Shown here: piece after piece, positions 31,300 to 43,422 of the stretch
How positions within the stretch are numbered: the first letter of the stretch is position 1
How the letters are laid out: the number at the start of each line of letters is the position of its first letter
Notes under the pieces: model-generated
What the model was told of the DNA's origin: nothing
Databases searched by the model: none
What the model saw: only the letters and a program-made list of their open reading frames with translations
Translations under genes and position numbers: made by a program
Assembly (NCBI RefSeq): GCF_001653235.2
Contig: NW_019154043.1
Coordinates: forward strand, 1,185,729-1,247,910
Length of the DNA: 62,182 nucleotides
Direction: 5' to 3'
Source: Pochonia chlamydosporia 170
Taxonomy: Eukaryota > Ascomycota > Sordariomycetes > Hypocreales > Clavicipitaceae

Positions 31300-34200
31300 G
31301 TTGAGTGAATTATAAACCGTGCCTGACGTCTAAAGCGTATTTTACGAAGAGGAGAGAGTGGCTTATGTCACCAGGACACGGCATAAATAGCAAAAGAAAC
31401 TGACTGAGCGGCGAGAATAATGGGATCAAAGCTGCACAGAATATTGTCAACTTGTCATGAGCTCTTCAAATATATACGTGGGGAGTTGACGGATCTTGAG
31501 AGATAATTCACGGCGTTCCATGGACAGGCGCCATCGCTATGATTTTCGTCACATCACTGCGACGACCGTGAAACAGATTGTACAGGATCTCTAGTCCAAC
31601 GCCGAGCTCAACAAGAGGAAACTCCACTCCGATTGACCGTTTTTCGGGCATAATGGGTACAGACTCTTCAATCGTCTCCAGGCAGTGACATTCAAGGGGA
31701 GGCGATGCCTCCAACTTCAAGCGAAGATAAAACGATCCGTGTATTCGGAAGCTCGTTTCTACTAATACGTTCGGAGAAGATTGCTCCTTTTTATTTCTAA
31801 TATGCTGTTTTGGATGCACTGCTTGGATGCTTGGCTGAATCAAACTCGCGACTTAGGTCCCATTCTGCGTAGCCGCCCCGGTGTACCGTCCAAACTAATG
31901 AGCTCAACTGTAAGGTTATCTTTCTAAATAACCACAAGTGTTTTTCCCCTGCCTGTACATAGCAACTTTTGCTAACAAAAACCGAAAAAAAGAGCAAGAG
32001 CAGAAAAGAGTTAGCGGTGTTTCTTCGAGGCTTTGTGCAATGTTGCCTTGAAGCAGGAATACAATACTTGTTGACAGTAACAACCCTAAAGTTCTTATTA
32101 ATCGAATAAGAGATAAAAAACGATAGCTACATTATCCTTCTACCATCTCATCTATTCCAGGGCTCTTCCCAGCAAAACCCTCTTGGCAGTCCAAACTTGC
32201 CATCTAGTGCTCATGTAGACCAGCATGCGCAGACAGGGGCAGTATTGTGAAACCAGGTGAAGGGTTGGATTACAGAAAGATAAATGGATGTCGCGACACA
32301 AAAAAACAAGGATGCTGATGCCATTCGTACCAATCACATAGCCTTGTCAATTAGACCCGGTCCACGTTCAGGCGATGGGGGGCTTATTCTTCAACCGGTG
32401 GTGTTTTGTGCCGACGATTAGACCAATACGTCTTGGCTGGTATATGCATCCCCGAATAGGGTTACAAGTTAATAAATACAGACATAGAAAGCCTAAACAG
32501 TGGTTCTTACTAATAGTTTCAAACTATTAGATAACCTACACGAATCTTCAAACAAGTATGTTTGAGAGCAGCTCAACAAGAAGCAGGGATAAGTTTGTTT
32601 TAGGACCTATAGAGCTAGTGGCAGGGGCTTCCCTATGTGCAATTTCACACTGTTAAGATCTAATGAACGTCCGATGGATGACGAAAACAGGTGAGTCTGA
32701 AACCCCCCATTAGTGCCTTTTCTAGATAAGGTGTGAATGGTGATGGGGGTCTTGGGCTGGGGTTGCATTGTAACACAGATTTTGGATACGTTGCGTGTTG
32801 TACCCCACTGCAGAGGGCTTGACTTTCCCCTGTATTTAAGAGGAAAAGAAATAAAATCTATTTAGTATCCGCGCAAGCGCGGAAGCGAGAAAAGGCGCAT
32901 CTCGTGATGTGAACAGCTAGTTCTAGGTGTTTAATCAGGCTTTCTATCCATACAAAGGGAATAAGGACGGGGATTCAGAGGATTCAGAGGATTCAGAGGA
33001 GGCTACAGAGGATAATGATAATCAAATCATAAGACAGCGAGCCTCGACAATTGACTCAATGTAAAAATATATGACGTCATTTTTTGGTTGTATGCCATAC
33101 GTATAGAATACTTCCTATGCAAGGGGAGGGCAAGGTTGTTAATTTGATACCAGAGATTCTGTTTTCGTCTCCGCGAGCGGAATGCCGGACATTTTCACCC
33201 ATTCTAGCCCGTGCACTTTTTACTAGTGCCCCATGTCTTCTTTGGTCTTTGTAATTTTTCATAGTTTAGTCCGTGCGATATCCGCGACAGAACAATTGTA
33301 AATGCAGCATAACGCTAGATAAAATGGGGCCCATGAGTTATGCTAGATTCGGCATTGCTACTATGACCCTTAGTTTGTTGTTCGTAGCCCCGCAGCCTAG
33401 ATTGAGCGAGTGACATCCTCCTGTTTTGAATTTGCATTTGGCTGGCATGGTCGTGACAGAGTCTGTCGGACAACATGGCTAGAAGTAGCTAATAGAGTAT
33501 CATGAACTTGAGCATAGGAGCAACGGGGAGGCCAGAAGAGTAGGATAAGCGATAAAAGGGCTGTTTCAGGTATTGTTACACTCACAGATCCGTTCGTATT
33601 TACTTAGAGCTCTAGCAAGGTGGCAAAGTCATCCGACATGAGCTACATATTCAAAACCTTGTTACTGCAGCTAAACTGGGTTCCGTATCTGTGAGGGAAC
33701 GACCAAGTGAAGCCCTACTTTATCACGCGGTTAGCTTAAGTAAGAGCGTTCCTTAAGAAACTCCTTTTTCTCCTTGTAGACAATCACGTTATCCAAGTTG
33801 CACTAGACTTTGTTCGTGCTCTTGTCCCGTCACAGTATCCTCACTTCAAGCTGGTGACTTGGTCGAGAGAGATTCGCCAGCGTGGCAAGGCATTAGAGTT
33901 ATAAACTACTAGTCTAGTAGTACTGAACTAGGACAGCTGATGAAACCTACCACATAGACAATAAAATCACTTAGAAACCAGTGAGAAGTGCAACCATCGC
34001 TCCGTCCCATAGATCAGCGGCACCGATGGCGTCTTAGATCGCTGGAGTTCCTAGCATGACCGAAACAGCAGATGTGCATTGACTCTTAATGCTGCATTAG
34101 TTGCAAGTCGAAACCATCAAAACCGGACTACGGTCTTTCCGTGAGTAGGACACACCTGCGCTTCCGCCCCTGAAAGAACTCATGAATATATGTACCCTCG

Positions 34201-34951
34201 GAGCCCTAGCCTATCATATAATGAAGTCAACTTGCTTCTTTTCACAACCTAGATACGTACATGCAAATTGTGCTGCCGCGATTTTTGGAGTCCGTTTAAT
34301 GATATGTTATGGAACAAATTGCTATGGAAAACGCACTAGCTCTATTTTCTTTGCTCACTGAGTTAGCGGCGATTGAAAAACGCGGGACGGTTCCCAGTCC
34401 TCGATCATGTGACGCATCCGCCGATTTTAGTCTCCAAGACATCTTGGTCATTTCTGGAGGGGGTGAGTTGGTCCTAGCCTTTTTGCAGTGCACATGCTAA
34501 GTCATAGAAGGCCTTACAGTCATGGCCGTAGGCTTGGTGCTCCTATATTATCGTTGTAGACACAGTGATACTGCCACCACCTCACCCGAGTCGCCCCCCT
34601 TGCCCGCATCCCGGAGTGCGACCGAGGGTAATTGCCCACTGTCTCGAACTCAGAGCAGCATTATGGATGATGCTATGCAGGCTGCCTATGAAGTGGAGGA
34701 AGGTGATTGTTGGGGTGGGGGTTAGAGGACAGTTGCATGGACGCGTTTTCTTGCAGAATTATGAGCGACTTCAAAGTTGGTGCTAACTTTCATCAGCGCT
34801 GATTTCAATTCAAGTAAGTCAAGTTTGGGGGGTCAAACTTGATTACTTGAAATAAAATCGTCCATGAACTTGATTAAATTGATTCGACTCGATATACTTG
34901 ATATGTTAGTCAGCATTAAGCTGTTGTTAGAGTTTTACAGTACTACCAAGT
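31300..34951. other. Gene-poor stretch; no confident gene
   Basis: A minus frame at 31508-31843 has protein-like sequence (FYLRLKLEASPPLECHCLE) and could be a 3' exon of an unknown gene, but no start or partner exon was found. ATTCAGAGG repeats in tandem at 32972-33001. A 43 bp imperfect palindrome of TCAAGT words lies at 34809-34851. Nothing else was seen. Confidence 0.4.
34809..34851. repeat. Imperfect palindrome, TTCAAGTAAGTCAAGTTT arms
   Basis: Left arm TTCAAGTAAGTCAAGTTT, spacer GGGGGGTC, right arm AAACTTGATTACTTGAA. It lies about 100 bp beyond a hAT relic, with more TCAAGT-like words after it. It may be the subterminal repeat of that hAT. Confidence 0.55.
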
Positions 34952-35629
34952 CTACCATGCCTCCTCTTCATCCAGAACAATGCCTTCCCCGCCAAAACTG
35001 ACGACTTCGCCCACCGTGATCGCCTGATGGCCCAGCCAATTCCGCAGGCACTGTATTTCCTCCATCATCTCGGGGCTTAGGCTATGTCTTTGCGAGCTTA
35101 CTGTTCATTTTGTCACACTGAAAGTCCGCTCAGGATCGGCAGACATGGCAGGAATCGCCAATATGTCGAGGGCAAACTTGCTCAAGCGTGGATATTTTTC
35201 TTGGTGGTCCTTCCACCACAGAATAGGATTCAAGTTCTCTCGCCGAATCGGGCCTTGCCTCATATAAGCTGCAAGTTCATCGCCTTCCTCCGTCATGTGC
35301 CGATCCTGGCTCTGCATCCACTGGTCGAATTGACTGGGCTCGGCTTGCCGCATCGCTTTTCCAAACACGGTTTTCACTCGATTAGATGGCTCATTGGCTG
35401 CATAATGTTGTTCGAAATATTCCCGAACGCTCTTCTTGGCGTCTCGCAGCCATACCAGTTGCTCGCGGCTGGTCCAATTCGCCTCAAGCCAAGACACATT
35501 CCAGCGCGGGTGAAGAATGACAGCAGCTGGGTAAGGCGGGGATTGGCCAAGTAGGGTGTAATACTCATCAAGTTTTGACCAACAGTTATTGATGGAGATT
35601 TGTATGCATCGTCGGTGGTCATTATCCAT
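34952..35629 (-). pseudogene. hAT transposase C-terminal half, interrupted by a stop
   Basis: The minus strand reads WSKLDEYYTLLGQSPPYPAA, VILHPRWNVSWLEANW, then KFALDILAIPAMSADPERTF, the hATC signature. An in-frame TGA follows SVTK, and the same frame continues TVSSQRHSLSPEMMEEIQ, CLRNWLGHQA to TAG at 34952. The N-terminal zinc finger and catalytic core are missing upstream. It is a third hAT lineage, distinct from those at 6.6 and 14.7 kb. Confidence 0.8.
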
Positions 35630-35860
35630 ACCCTCAGCTTGCGAGAAGGTAGAGGTATTCTTGTTTGCTTGCTTGTTTTCCTCCCCCTGGCGGATGCGGA
35701 TCGGCGTTGTAAGGTTGAGTGTGGTGTGGTGGAAGCCAGGTGTGCGGACTCTTCATCATTCAGCCGATTCGATGGTTGCCACCTCTGATTGGCCAAAGCT
35801 GAACGTGGTGCCCAGGGACAGGATCGAGTTGTCGACCAGTGACATGCCAGAACCAGCTGA

Positions 35861-36220
35861 AACAAACGTGGATTGCTCCGGGGCGACCATCTTTTGCCCA
35901 GTGGGCGAACTTCCCCCACTAATTACTACATTTAGTCTCTCCATATTCCTGCCACCGATAAGAGACCTGGCTACAGATAGATTTCAACTAAGTCCGGCAG
36001 GACAGTGTCTACACTGCCAGATTGGCAATTAAATATAAGCCCCGCAGGGAGAGCTAGAATTTTGGTCTCTTATTTTATTGGGAAGCGAGGGCTTGCCTCT
36101 CGCGAACGTGGTAATTATATGCACTGGAGATGTATATAGAATGACTGAATGTATGTAGTTGTGGGGGCAGGTCGCCCACTAAGCAAAACGTGGTCGCCCC
36201 CCGAGCAATCCACAAACAAA
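35861..36220. repeat. Inverted repeat with about 70 bp arms
   Basis: 35861-35932 and 36153-36220 are imperfect reverse complements sharing GTGGATTGCTC, GGGCGACCA, TTTTGC and AGTGGGCGA, separated by about 220 bp. This is probably a MITE-like element or two facing element ends. No coding capacity was recognised. Confidence 0.6.
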
Positions 36221-37505
36221 CCAAACGCGTCCGTTCGCCTCTACAAGGCACGGTGCTGTTGTGTCCGGAAATGCAATCTAAGAATGACAATGTGCGCGTT
36301 TTACATAAATTTCTTCAAACAACAATCAGTCTGGCGCCTCTGCAAAAGCTGGGAAAGCACGGGTTTTGCACCTTCCTGCTCGTCACGTGTGACAGTGTAT
36401 TGTTTGTCAAGCTGATCCTTTTGTCGGACTGACACCTTGATCACTATTGTCTTCAATCATCGTGACAATGAGCTTTTGGTGCAAGTCTGCTCTGTCTTCT
36501 GTCTTCTCCTTCACCGACGATTTGGCATGTCTATTCCAGCTGGCTCTCTTCAACTTTGTGCTTTTGCTCCGCCACCTTGGCCCGTGTCTTTTGTGTTTCT
36601 AATGCTCAGCCCTGACGAGCACGGCAGATCCGCGTCCGATGGCGTGAAACCCCTAAGTCCCAGCATATCCAAGCTCGAGCCTAATCTGTTCACTGACGCT
36701 ATTGATAATCTAGGTAGTTAAAATGGCCCATTCACTCGGCGTTGCCCATGCTAGATTACGGCTCTCCCGTGGTCATCAAATGTCACTGATTTTAGCTGGT
36801 TTCAAAATTAACATCGATTACCAAGATTGGGTAAGCCAGAATATGCATGACATGGCAGTTGTCATCATCCAGCAACTATCATCATATATTTCAAACGCAG
36901 GTACCATTGTCATTGTCGTTAAGGGGTAGTTCAGTGGCTTCTAGATCTTTCAATGACTCTGAGATTTGTCTTCGCCTGAACCGAGTGCAACATTCATGGC
37001 CGAGCGAACAGAATCTGCGCATGCCTTCCCTTCAGCCATATCCAAACCCGTCCGAGCGACGCTACCGTTCATTTCGAGCCTCCGAGAGATTTGGGTCATA
37101 GCAGATAGTTGGGCCCTGCGGGCCTCGTTCTCCAACACATTTTTTCCAAAACGTAATACACTTGCTGCCTAGCTATCAAAAGCATATAATGATTCAAGGC
37201 GCAAAGCATGGTGGTCTAAGTTCTTTTATTATTCTTCCATAACCTGTTGCACATTGAATTGTTACATCCTCTCTATAAATCTCGTGCCATTCTCATTGTG
37301 GCCGCCTCGTTGCTCCAAGGAAGACCGAGATTCGCAATTTATAAGCGCCACATCGGCACAGCGCAACAGTATCCGAATGAAGCCAATTGCTCCCGCTCCA
37401 TTCTAAGCTTTCTTGATACTCGCTTTAAATCCCTCCCTGGCACTCAGAGAGAAAAAAAAGTAACGCAGGAGAACCCAATAATAATAAACGATATCTTGGT
37501 TCACA
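36221..37505. other. No gene recognised; SIS gene promoter at right
   Basis: Frames at 36437-36721 and 36723-36929 lack recognisable domains. CTCTATAAAT at about 37272 and a pyrimidine-rich stretch precede the ATG at 37506 and may be its promoter. Confidence 0.35.
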
Positions 37506-38528
37506 ATGGCTGAGAACCGCCAAGCAGAACGCTGGCCTATCCAGACAAGTGCTGTGATTAGGGTTGGAGCAAGACAAAGCCAACCACTTCCACCACCACG
37601 TCCGCCAACACCATGCGCCTCGTCATCAGATCGGATCTTTGTGGATCCAATGGATCTATTCAGTTTAGAAGAGCAACAGCAAGAGCAGCAAAAACAAGAC
37701 CATACACAGAAAGCCGACCAACAACACAGCCATCAACAATGCTCTCAGGAATCCCCCGCCAAGGAAGGTCGTCTTTGGCGCGGCATTCACGTTCTGGGCA
37801 CAGAAGCATTTGCTTTGGCCGCTCTTACAAAGTTATATGAAACCGATGCAACGGCTCGTGAAGGATTCAATGAAGCTGTCGAGGTCATCACCCGTCAAGC
37901 TCTTACAAGTGGAAAGCTCATCGTTATTGGTGTGGGAAAATCAGGCTATATTGGTAAGAAACTAGTCGCCACGTTACAAAGTCTAGCTATACAGGCCGTG
38001 TTCTTGCATCCAACCGAGGCGTTACACGGAGACCTGGGTATAATTAACGCCCACGACATACTACTCTTCATCACATTCTCCGGAAAGACCCAGGAGCTCA
38101 TGATGATGCTGCCATACTTGGACGACGCACTGCCAACCATTATTCTCACCTCCCATACACACCGTGACACTTGCGAATTTATCAGACGGCGCCCAAGTAC
38201 CATTCTGTTACCAGCACCTGTTCACGAAAGTGAGAAGGCATCCTTTGGAGTGTCCGCCCCATCAACGTCCACAACTCTTGCGCTAGCACTCGGAGATGCA
38301 TTAGCGATTACTGTTGCCAATGAGATGCATCACAACGTGTCAGCTGTATTCGCAAAGAACCACCCCGGAGGTGCAATTGGCGCAGCGGCGGCAGCTGCAA
38401 CGTCTCCGCAGACAATCAAAGACATGTGCATCCCGATGGCGGAAATCCCTTCACTAGAAGGACTGCGTTTATCTTCAACGGCTACCGGCATCGATCTTCT
38501 CGCAGCATTTAACTCCAAGTCTGGCTAG
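37506..38528 (+). CDS. Arabinose-5-phosphate isomerase-like SIS protein (KpsF/GutQ family)
   Basis: Starts at ATG 37506 (ACAATGG) and encodes 340 residues up to TAG. A low-complexity Pro/Gln-rich N-terminus (about 80 residues) precedes a SIS sugar-isomerase domain: IVIGVGKSGYIGKKLVATL, HPTEALHGDLGII, FITFSGKTQE, STSTTLALALGDALA and FAKNHPGGAIG. These match D-arabinose-5-phosphate isomerases, which interconvert D-ribulose-5-phosphate and D-arabinose-5-phosphate. Fungi have no Kdo pathway, so the product may instead feed D-arabinose for erythroascorbate synthesis, in keeping with the neighbouring genes (inference). The SIS domain is complete; the C-terminal part follows after an in-frame TAG. 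Confidence 0.8.
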   Translation: MAENRQAERWPIQTSAVIRVGARQSQPLPPPRPPTPCASSSDRIFVDPMDLFSLEEQQQEQQKQDHTQKADQQHSHQQCSQESPAKEGRLWRGIHVLGTEAFALAALTKLYETDATAREGFNEAVEVITRQALTSGKLIVIGVGKSGYIGKKLVATLQSLAIQAVFLHPTEALHGDLGIINAHDILLFITFSGKTQELMMMLPYLDDALPTIILTSHTHRDTCEFIRRRPSTILLPAPVHESEKASFGVSAPSTSTTLALALGDALAITVANEMHHNVSAVFAKNHPGGAIGAAAAAATSPQTIKDMCIPMAEIPSLEGLRLSSTATGIDLLAAFNSKSG

Positions 38529-38762
38529 ATCAGAATGGAAGATAAAGTTGCGTCACCGAGCAGGATTCTGCAGATTAGCAGTACGGGACTAAACCAGTCC
38601 ATTGAAGAGTTGCCAAACAAATTCGTATCTCGTCACGATATGATTACAATGTCGTGTGACATGACAGTCCGCCAAGCCGGCAATATGATCCGAACATCCC
38701 GCGGTGATGATATCGACGATTTACCCTACGGACCAGAGTCCATTATTTGTGTGACGGAATGA
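38529..38762 (+). pseudogene. In-frame C-terminal continuation of the SIS protein after TAG
   Basis: The same frame stays open for 77 more codons after TAG 38526-38528: IRMEDKVASPSRILQI, then RHDMITMSCDMTVRQAGNMI and YGPESIICVTE, ending TGA. It looks like the CBS-type regulatory tail of the isomerase. TAG may have been TGG. Alternatively a 60 bp intron (38519-38578) with a weak GTCTGG donor would remove the stop and keep frame. Confidence 0.6.
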
Positions 38763-39271
38763 GAAGCCATCGTTGGGGTCCTGGGAGCATGTCGGATTCT
38801 GGAACATTAGTAGTCATGCGCAAGTGAGCTGATATGGTAGCTAGGTCTTGAGGATGAGGCTGGGCAGGTTTGTATGGTTGGGACTTGGTGGAATTGGCAG
38901 GCTCGGCACTATGACGGGGTTAGCACTTCTAGTTAGAGTAGCGTCTGCAAAATAGAAGCAAACACTAGGAAAAAGAAGACATCATATGACTGCAATATTA
39001 AAGAGTGAAATTCGACAGTGGCATAATGGGCATTGCCTACTAAAATCTTGGAATACTGTCATTTGGAGGAAGTAGAATTGTTAAGGTGAGGGCAAGATGC
39101 GGGATGCCAGATCCTCCAAGCGTAACAGCAACCTCGTCTTAGGCTGGGAAAGCAACATACAATGCCTTGAGGAACGAAGTCTCAAGGTCCTTTTTTTTTT
39201 TTTTTTTTTTTTTTCACTTTCTCATCCTAGGGTCCCTTATAGCCATTAAGAACAGTTCTTTGCTTTACAAA
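38763..39271. other. No gene; T24 tract at 39191-39214
   Basis: 3' flank of the SIS gene, then a T24 run close to a solo LTR. No coding frame was recognised. Confidence 0.4.
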
Positions 39272-39500
39272 TGTCACGGGCTGAGCCCGATGGTGGCTCG
39301 GCTTGCACTCTCGCCTTTGTCTCCAGCCTTGTCGCCGGTAACCCCTAGCAGCAAGCGAGATTAGCAGTAGCAAGCTCACAAGCCTACAAGAGCTCTGCGA
39401 GCTCTTTCTTCCTTGCTCTCCTTTTCCTTTTCTCCTTAGCTTTGGATACTTGTTCATAGTCACCTAGCCGGTTGTCAATATACTCGCTTGGACCGTTACA
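39272..39500 (-). repeat. Solo gypsy-type LTR, 229 bp
   Basis: Ends TGTCACGGGCTGAGCCC and TTGGACCGTTACA on the plus strand (TG...CA). Similar to copies at 40.06 and 46.12 kb. The gypsy RT relic next to the 40.06 kb copy reads on the minus strand, so the LTRs are drawn that way. No target duplication is visible. Confidence 0.75.
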
Positions 39501-39740
39501 TCTAGCTAGGACTAGCACGTTTGCACAGACCTGTAGCCATACTAAGACAGATGTCACTCTGATTCATATATCGCTGAAAGCCAGTACCATTCATCACTCT
39601 CTAGCTAGGACTAGCACGCCCCAGCCCCTTTAACTACGTTGCACGGACCCGTAGCCGCACTGATACAGATGTCACTCTGGTTCACATATCGAAGAAAACC
39701 AGCACCACTCAACACTCTCTAGCTCGGACTTGCAGACCCC
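39501..39740 (+). repeat. Tandem repeat, about 110 bp units
   Basis: CTCTAGCTAGGACTAGCACG and relatives start units at about 39500, 39598 and 39716. Both full units contain ACAGATGTCACTCTG, TTCA(C/T)ATATCG and CCAG(T/C)ACCA. Confidence 0.6.
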
Positions 39741-40061
39741 CTTTATATCTAATATTTATTTCAATTGTATCCTCTAACCCCGCTCCAGAGTAATAATAAT
39801 GGCTACATTGCTTGCTTTCCTTATTGATATCTTGGCTGTGTAGCCGCCCTAACAGGAATTTAACTTATCTTCATGTCAAACAGCACAAGAGGCACGCTGG
39901 TGCCGCCGTGGTATAAGGCCACAACGCCGGATACTGAAGAGTCAAAGATGATAAGCATTATGTTAGGGTTAACTCTTGGAATGGGCCTCTGGACCGCAAA
40001 TAAGGCCTTCACTCAGACCCGGGCTAGTTGGAAGAGACATCATCGCATTAATGCCTATATA

Positions 40062-40288
40062 TGTAACGGGCTGAGCCCGATGGTGGCTCGGCTTGCACCC
40101 TCGCCTTCCATGCCGCCACGGCGGCTGGTAGCCCCTAACAACAAGCGAGATTAGCAGCGGCGAGCTCAGGAGCTTAAGAGCTCCTGGAGCTCTTCTTTTC
40201 TTGTTCCCTTTTCTCTTTCTTCTTCAGCTTTGGATACTTGTTTTTAGTCACCTAGCCAGTTGTCAATATACTCGCTTGGACCGTTACA
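40062..40288 (-). repeat. Gypsy-type LTR, 227 bp
   Basis: TGTAACGGGCTGAGCCC to GGACCGTTACA. It directly abuts the reverse-transcriptase relic at 40289, so it is probably the 3' LTR of an internally deleted element. Confidence 0.75.
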
Positions 40289-40665
40289 GTAAGGGCCATG
40301 AGGGGTTATGCAATGTTAGAGAACATAGGGATAAACTATTAATAGTAATTTGCAAACCCTATAAACCTCCTTACTTCCTAGGCTATCCTTGGCCTCTCCC
40401 ACTGCTTAATTGCGTAGTCCTTCTCTAGGTTAACTTATATTCCCACCCTAGCGTCCACGATAAAGCCTAAGTACTTCGTGCTCTTTGTCTCGAATTCGCA
40501 CTTACTAATGTCCACTTGTAGGCCTGCGTCTTTTAGTCTCTTAAGGACTTGTTTCACCTTGCCCCGATGGTCTGCTAGGGATCCGTCTGAATGAATCAAC
40601 ACATCGTCTATGATGTCGTAGTGGACTGCTCTAGGCCCCACACCTAGATCAAGGGGTATTTCTCG
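40289..40665 (-). pseudogene. Gypsy reverse-transcriptase fragment
   Basis: The minus strand reads YDIIDDVLIHSDGSLADHRG, KVKQVLKRLKDAGLQVDISK and CEFETKSTKYLGFIVDA (the Y-x-DD box is decayed to D-I-I-DD). After a stop come KDYAIKQWERPRIA and RRFIGFANYY with further stops. It is about 120 residues of a Ty3/gypsy RT domain ending at an LTR. RNase H and integrase are deleted, and the fragment is dead. Confidence 0.85.
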
Positions 40666-40750
40666 GTTTCACAATCCTCCTTCTGTTTGAACACTTCTCT
40701 CTTTTCCACGTTTACATACACTGGTTTGTTTGTTGAAAAAATAGAACAAG

Positions 40751-42486
40751 ATGGAATACGATACCAAGACCCGTACGAATTTAATCCCCTGGCCCATTGG
40801 AAAGCGCCAGCTAACTAACAATCGCAGCCAAGTCCGTTACTAGCGACCCTGCGTCGTTTGCCCACGACTCCGTGCGAAACCGCTGGCCGGTTATCCTGGT
40901 GCGAAATTGCCCTCTAAAATGGCATTTATGACGTTGAACATTGCTAACTCTTGCATTTTGTGCAGACCGGCGCTGTTGACGACGTCCACCGCACCGTCGC
41001 CCAGACCGACCATCCTGAGAAGCAGGCGGAGGGCAAGAAGATTATTGAACAGCTTGGCAACCTCAAGTACGAGGTTTTGCACGACTGCAAGCTCACGTAC
41101 GTTTTATTCCCGAATAAAGAATAAATACAGTATTGCGATAGTCTTGGACTAACAATTGTTCCAGTCCCATCGTGGATGATGGCTACCCCGAGGAGATTGC
41201 TCGTTACAACAAGGAGATTGAGCAATTGGGCAACCCGACATGGTTAGACGTCCCTTGGCTCTTCTCCGAATGCTACATGTACAGGTATGTGGAAGTTCCC
41301 TAATCAAAGCAATCAAGTCGGTGTGGTGCTAATTCTAATTGCAACAGACGCATTAGCACCTTCTTTAGCCTCACCAAGCACTGGAAGAACTATGACATTT
41401 TCGCCCGCCAGAAGATGGAAACCTTCCGCACTTCTCGCAATGCTGTTGTCGAGCTGGCTTCTCGATACAAGGAGTTTGTGACCCACCTTCGCGCCAACAA
41501 GGACTCTACCCACAACGAGGAGGCTGAGAAGCTACTCTTCACTGAGATGTTCGAGATCTGCCTCTGGGGCAATGCCACCGACCTGTCCTTGCTCACTAAC
41601 CTCACTTATGAGGATATCCAAAAGCTCCAAGGAAGCGAGGCTCGCAAGGCCGCTGGGAAGAACATTCTGATCAACGATCTACCTGAGGCTTACGCCACCC
41701 TCAAGAAGGCTCGCGATGAGGGCAAGAAGGAGCGCTGTGTTGACTTTGTCCTTGACAACTCCGGCTTCGAGCTCTACGTTGATCTTGTCTTGGCTGGATT
41801 CCTCCTTACATCTGGTCTAGCTACCCAGATTGTCCTCCGCCCTAAGTCCATCCCCTGGTTCGTCTCTGACGTCCTTCCTGGTGATTTCCCTCTCCTCCTT
41901 AACGCTATTTCCAACCCTAAGAAGTTCTTTGAGACCCTATCCGAGGATAAGAAGCTGCAAGACAAGACTCCTGCTCCCTTGTCTGACAAGGAGACTGAGG
42001 ACCTCCTCTTTGTCTTCCAGGAGTGGGCTAGCCTGCATGCTGAGGGTCAGCTGATTATGCGACCCAACCGCTACTGGACCGCTGGTGGCAGTTTCTGGCG
42101 TCTGCCTGCTGAAGCTCCTGAGCTGCACGAAGACATGAAAGGCGCTGAGCTTACCATTTTCAAGGGTGATCTCAACTACCGAAAACTCACTGGTGATGTA
42201 TGTTCCCATGTACCTATAGCCCTCCATTGTGTCAAACGCTAACCAGACTTTACAGGCCCACTGGGATGCCACCACCCCATGGATCACTGCCCTCGGCCCT
42301 ATGGGTCCCGGTTCTGGCGTCAACGTCCTATCTCTGCGAACCTGCAAGGCAGATGTTATTGTCGGTCTTCCTGCTGGCAAGGACGAAGAATTGAAGGCTA
42401 CCGGGGGTGGCGGTGGTGACACTGGTGCCAGGCGATGGGGCTGGCACGGCAAATGGGCTGTTGTTTGCCTTTCCAAGGGCTCATAG
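40751..42486 (+). CDS. DUF89 metal-dependent sugar-phosphate phosphatase (six exons)
   Basis: Exons 40751-40772, 40828-40898, 40966-41096, 41165-41284, 41348-42197 and 42256-42486 join in frame over five GT-AG introns of 55-68 bp into 474 residues. The sequence matches yeast YMR027W/human ARMT1-type DUF89 proteins: WPVILTGAVDDVHRTVAQT, DVPWLFSECYMYRRISTFFS, EICLWGNATDLSLLT, VLDNSGFELYVDLVLA (the Asp-Asn metal site) and FKGDLNYRKLTGD. Subfamily members are Mn/Ni-dependent phosphatases acting on fructose-1-phosphate and related sugar phosphates. A role on arabinose-5-phosphate here is inference from gene order. Motifs and splice sites all look intact. Confidence 0.9.
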
Positions 42487-43422
42487 AGCATAGATATATA
42501 CCCGGGATGTTGATGAAAAAAAGTTGGAATCTTTTTTTATTTGACGATAGACTAGGAAGAAGTGGTCCCTCCGGCCAGCAGTCCTCAACTGCTGAAGTTA
42601 GACCAGCTAGGGATAGAAGCAAAATGGACAACTAAGCGTAGATATACATTGTAAACCTTGTTGTCAGCAGGTGACTTTTGAGGATTCTTTTTTTCAGATT
42701 CAGCCTTTTGCGAAATGGCAAATTTCGACGCTTATTGATACGTTCTATTAGAGCATGCTGGCTTTGGGATGTACACCGTTTAGCCTTTCATGTATTAATG
42801 GAACGGACTTTTCAAGGGTCCAAGTATCCAAGACGAAATACGAAAATGTCTTGGCACTACTGGCAACCAAAACTCCAACTGACGTACGTCAACTGCTACC
42901 TTGGTACGCCGAGATGTTGTTGACATTTTGTCCTGGCCCGGAGCGCCGCCACTATGATCAGCGATTTGAACAACATCTTGTTTGAGGTAGGCATGTGGGT
43001 CTACACGGAAAATTATACGCGGATACGATGCGGCTCAGGGCTGATGTGTTCAATGTTGCGCTAGCTTCTTGTGGTGGTCGTTGGAGAATCCAATCGGATC
43101 ACTGGTCTGTCTGAAGGCGGAATACGTCAACATAAATGCCGTGCGCGATGACATTGTTGACTAAGCTGTGTTCACAAGATCTCCAGAGAAAGAAATCAGT
43201 CAAGGCTGGTAGTTGATGTGAGGTTATGGTGAGAGAGTTAGCCCGGGGTAGTGGTATAGTTACAATTTGTATTCCTTGGTTGGAATCCTTATGGCTGTGC
43301 TGACTGATATTTGGTGATCACATACTCCTAGCCCTAAGGTCCAACAACGATGAAAAACACAAGAGATAGATCATCTTCTATATGCTAAATTGCGTATGAA
43401 TGTCGTTAAATCTTGGGGTTCT
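42487..43422. other. Convergent spacer; no gene recognised
   Basis: Lies between the 3' ends of the DUF89 and arabinose dehydrogenase genes. Short frames at 42678-42985 have no recognisable domain. Confidence 0.4.

Noticed and set aside
39272..40288. Repeated GAGCCCGATGGTGGCTCGG units considered as a CRISPR-like array or tRNA-derived SINE
   Set aside because: Copies are dispersed, 227-229 bp long, with TGT...ACA termini and one joined to gypsy RT, so LTRs fit better. No A/B box promoter pair was seen.
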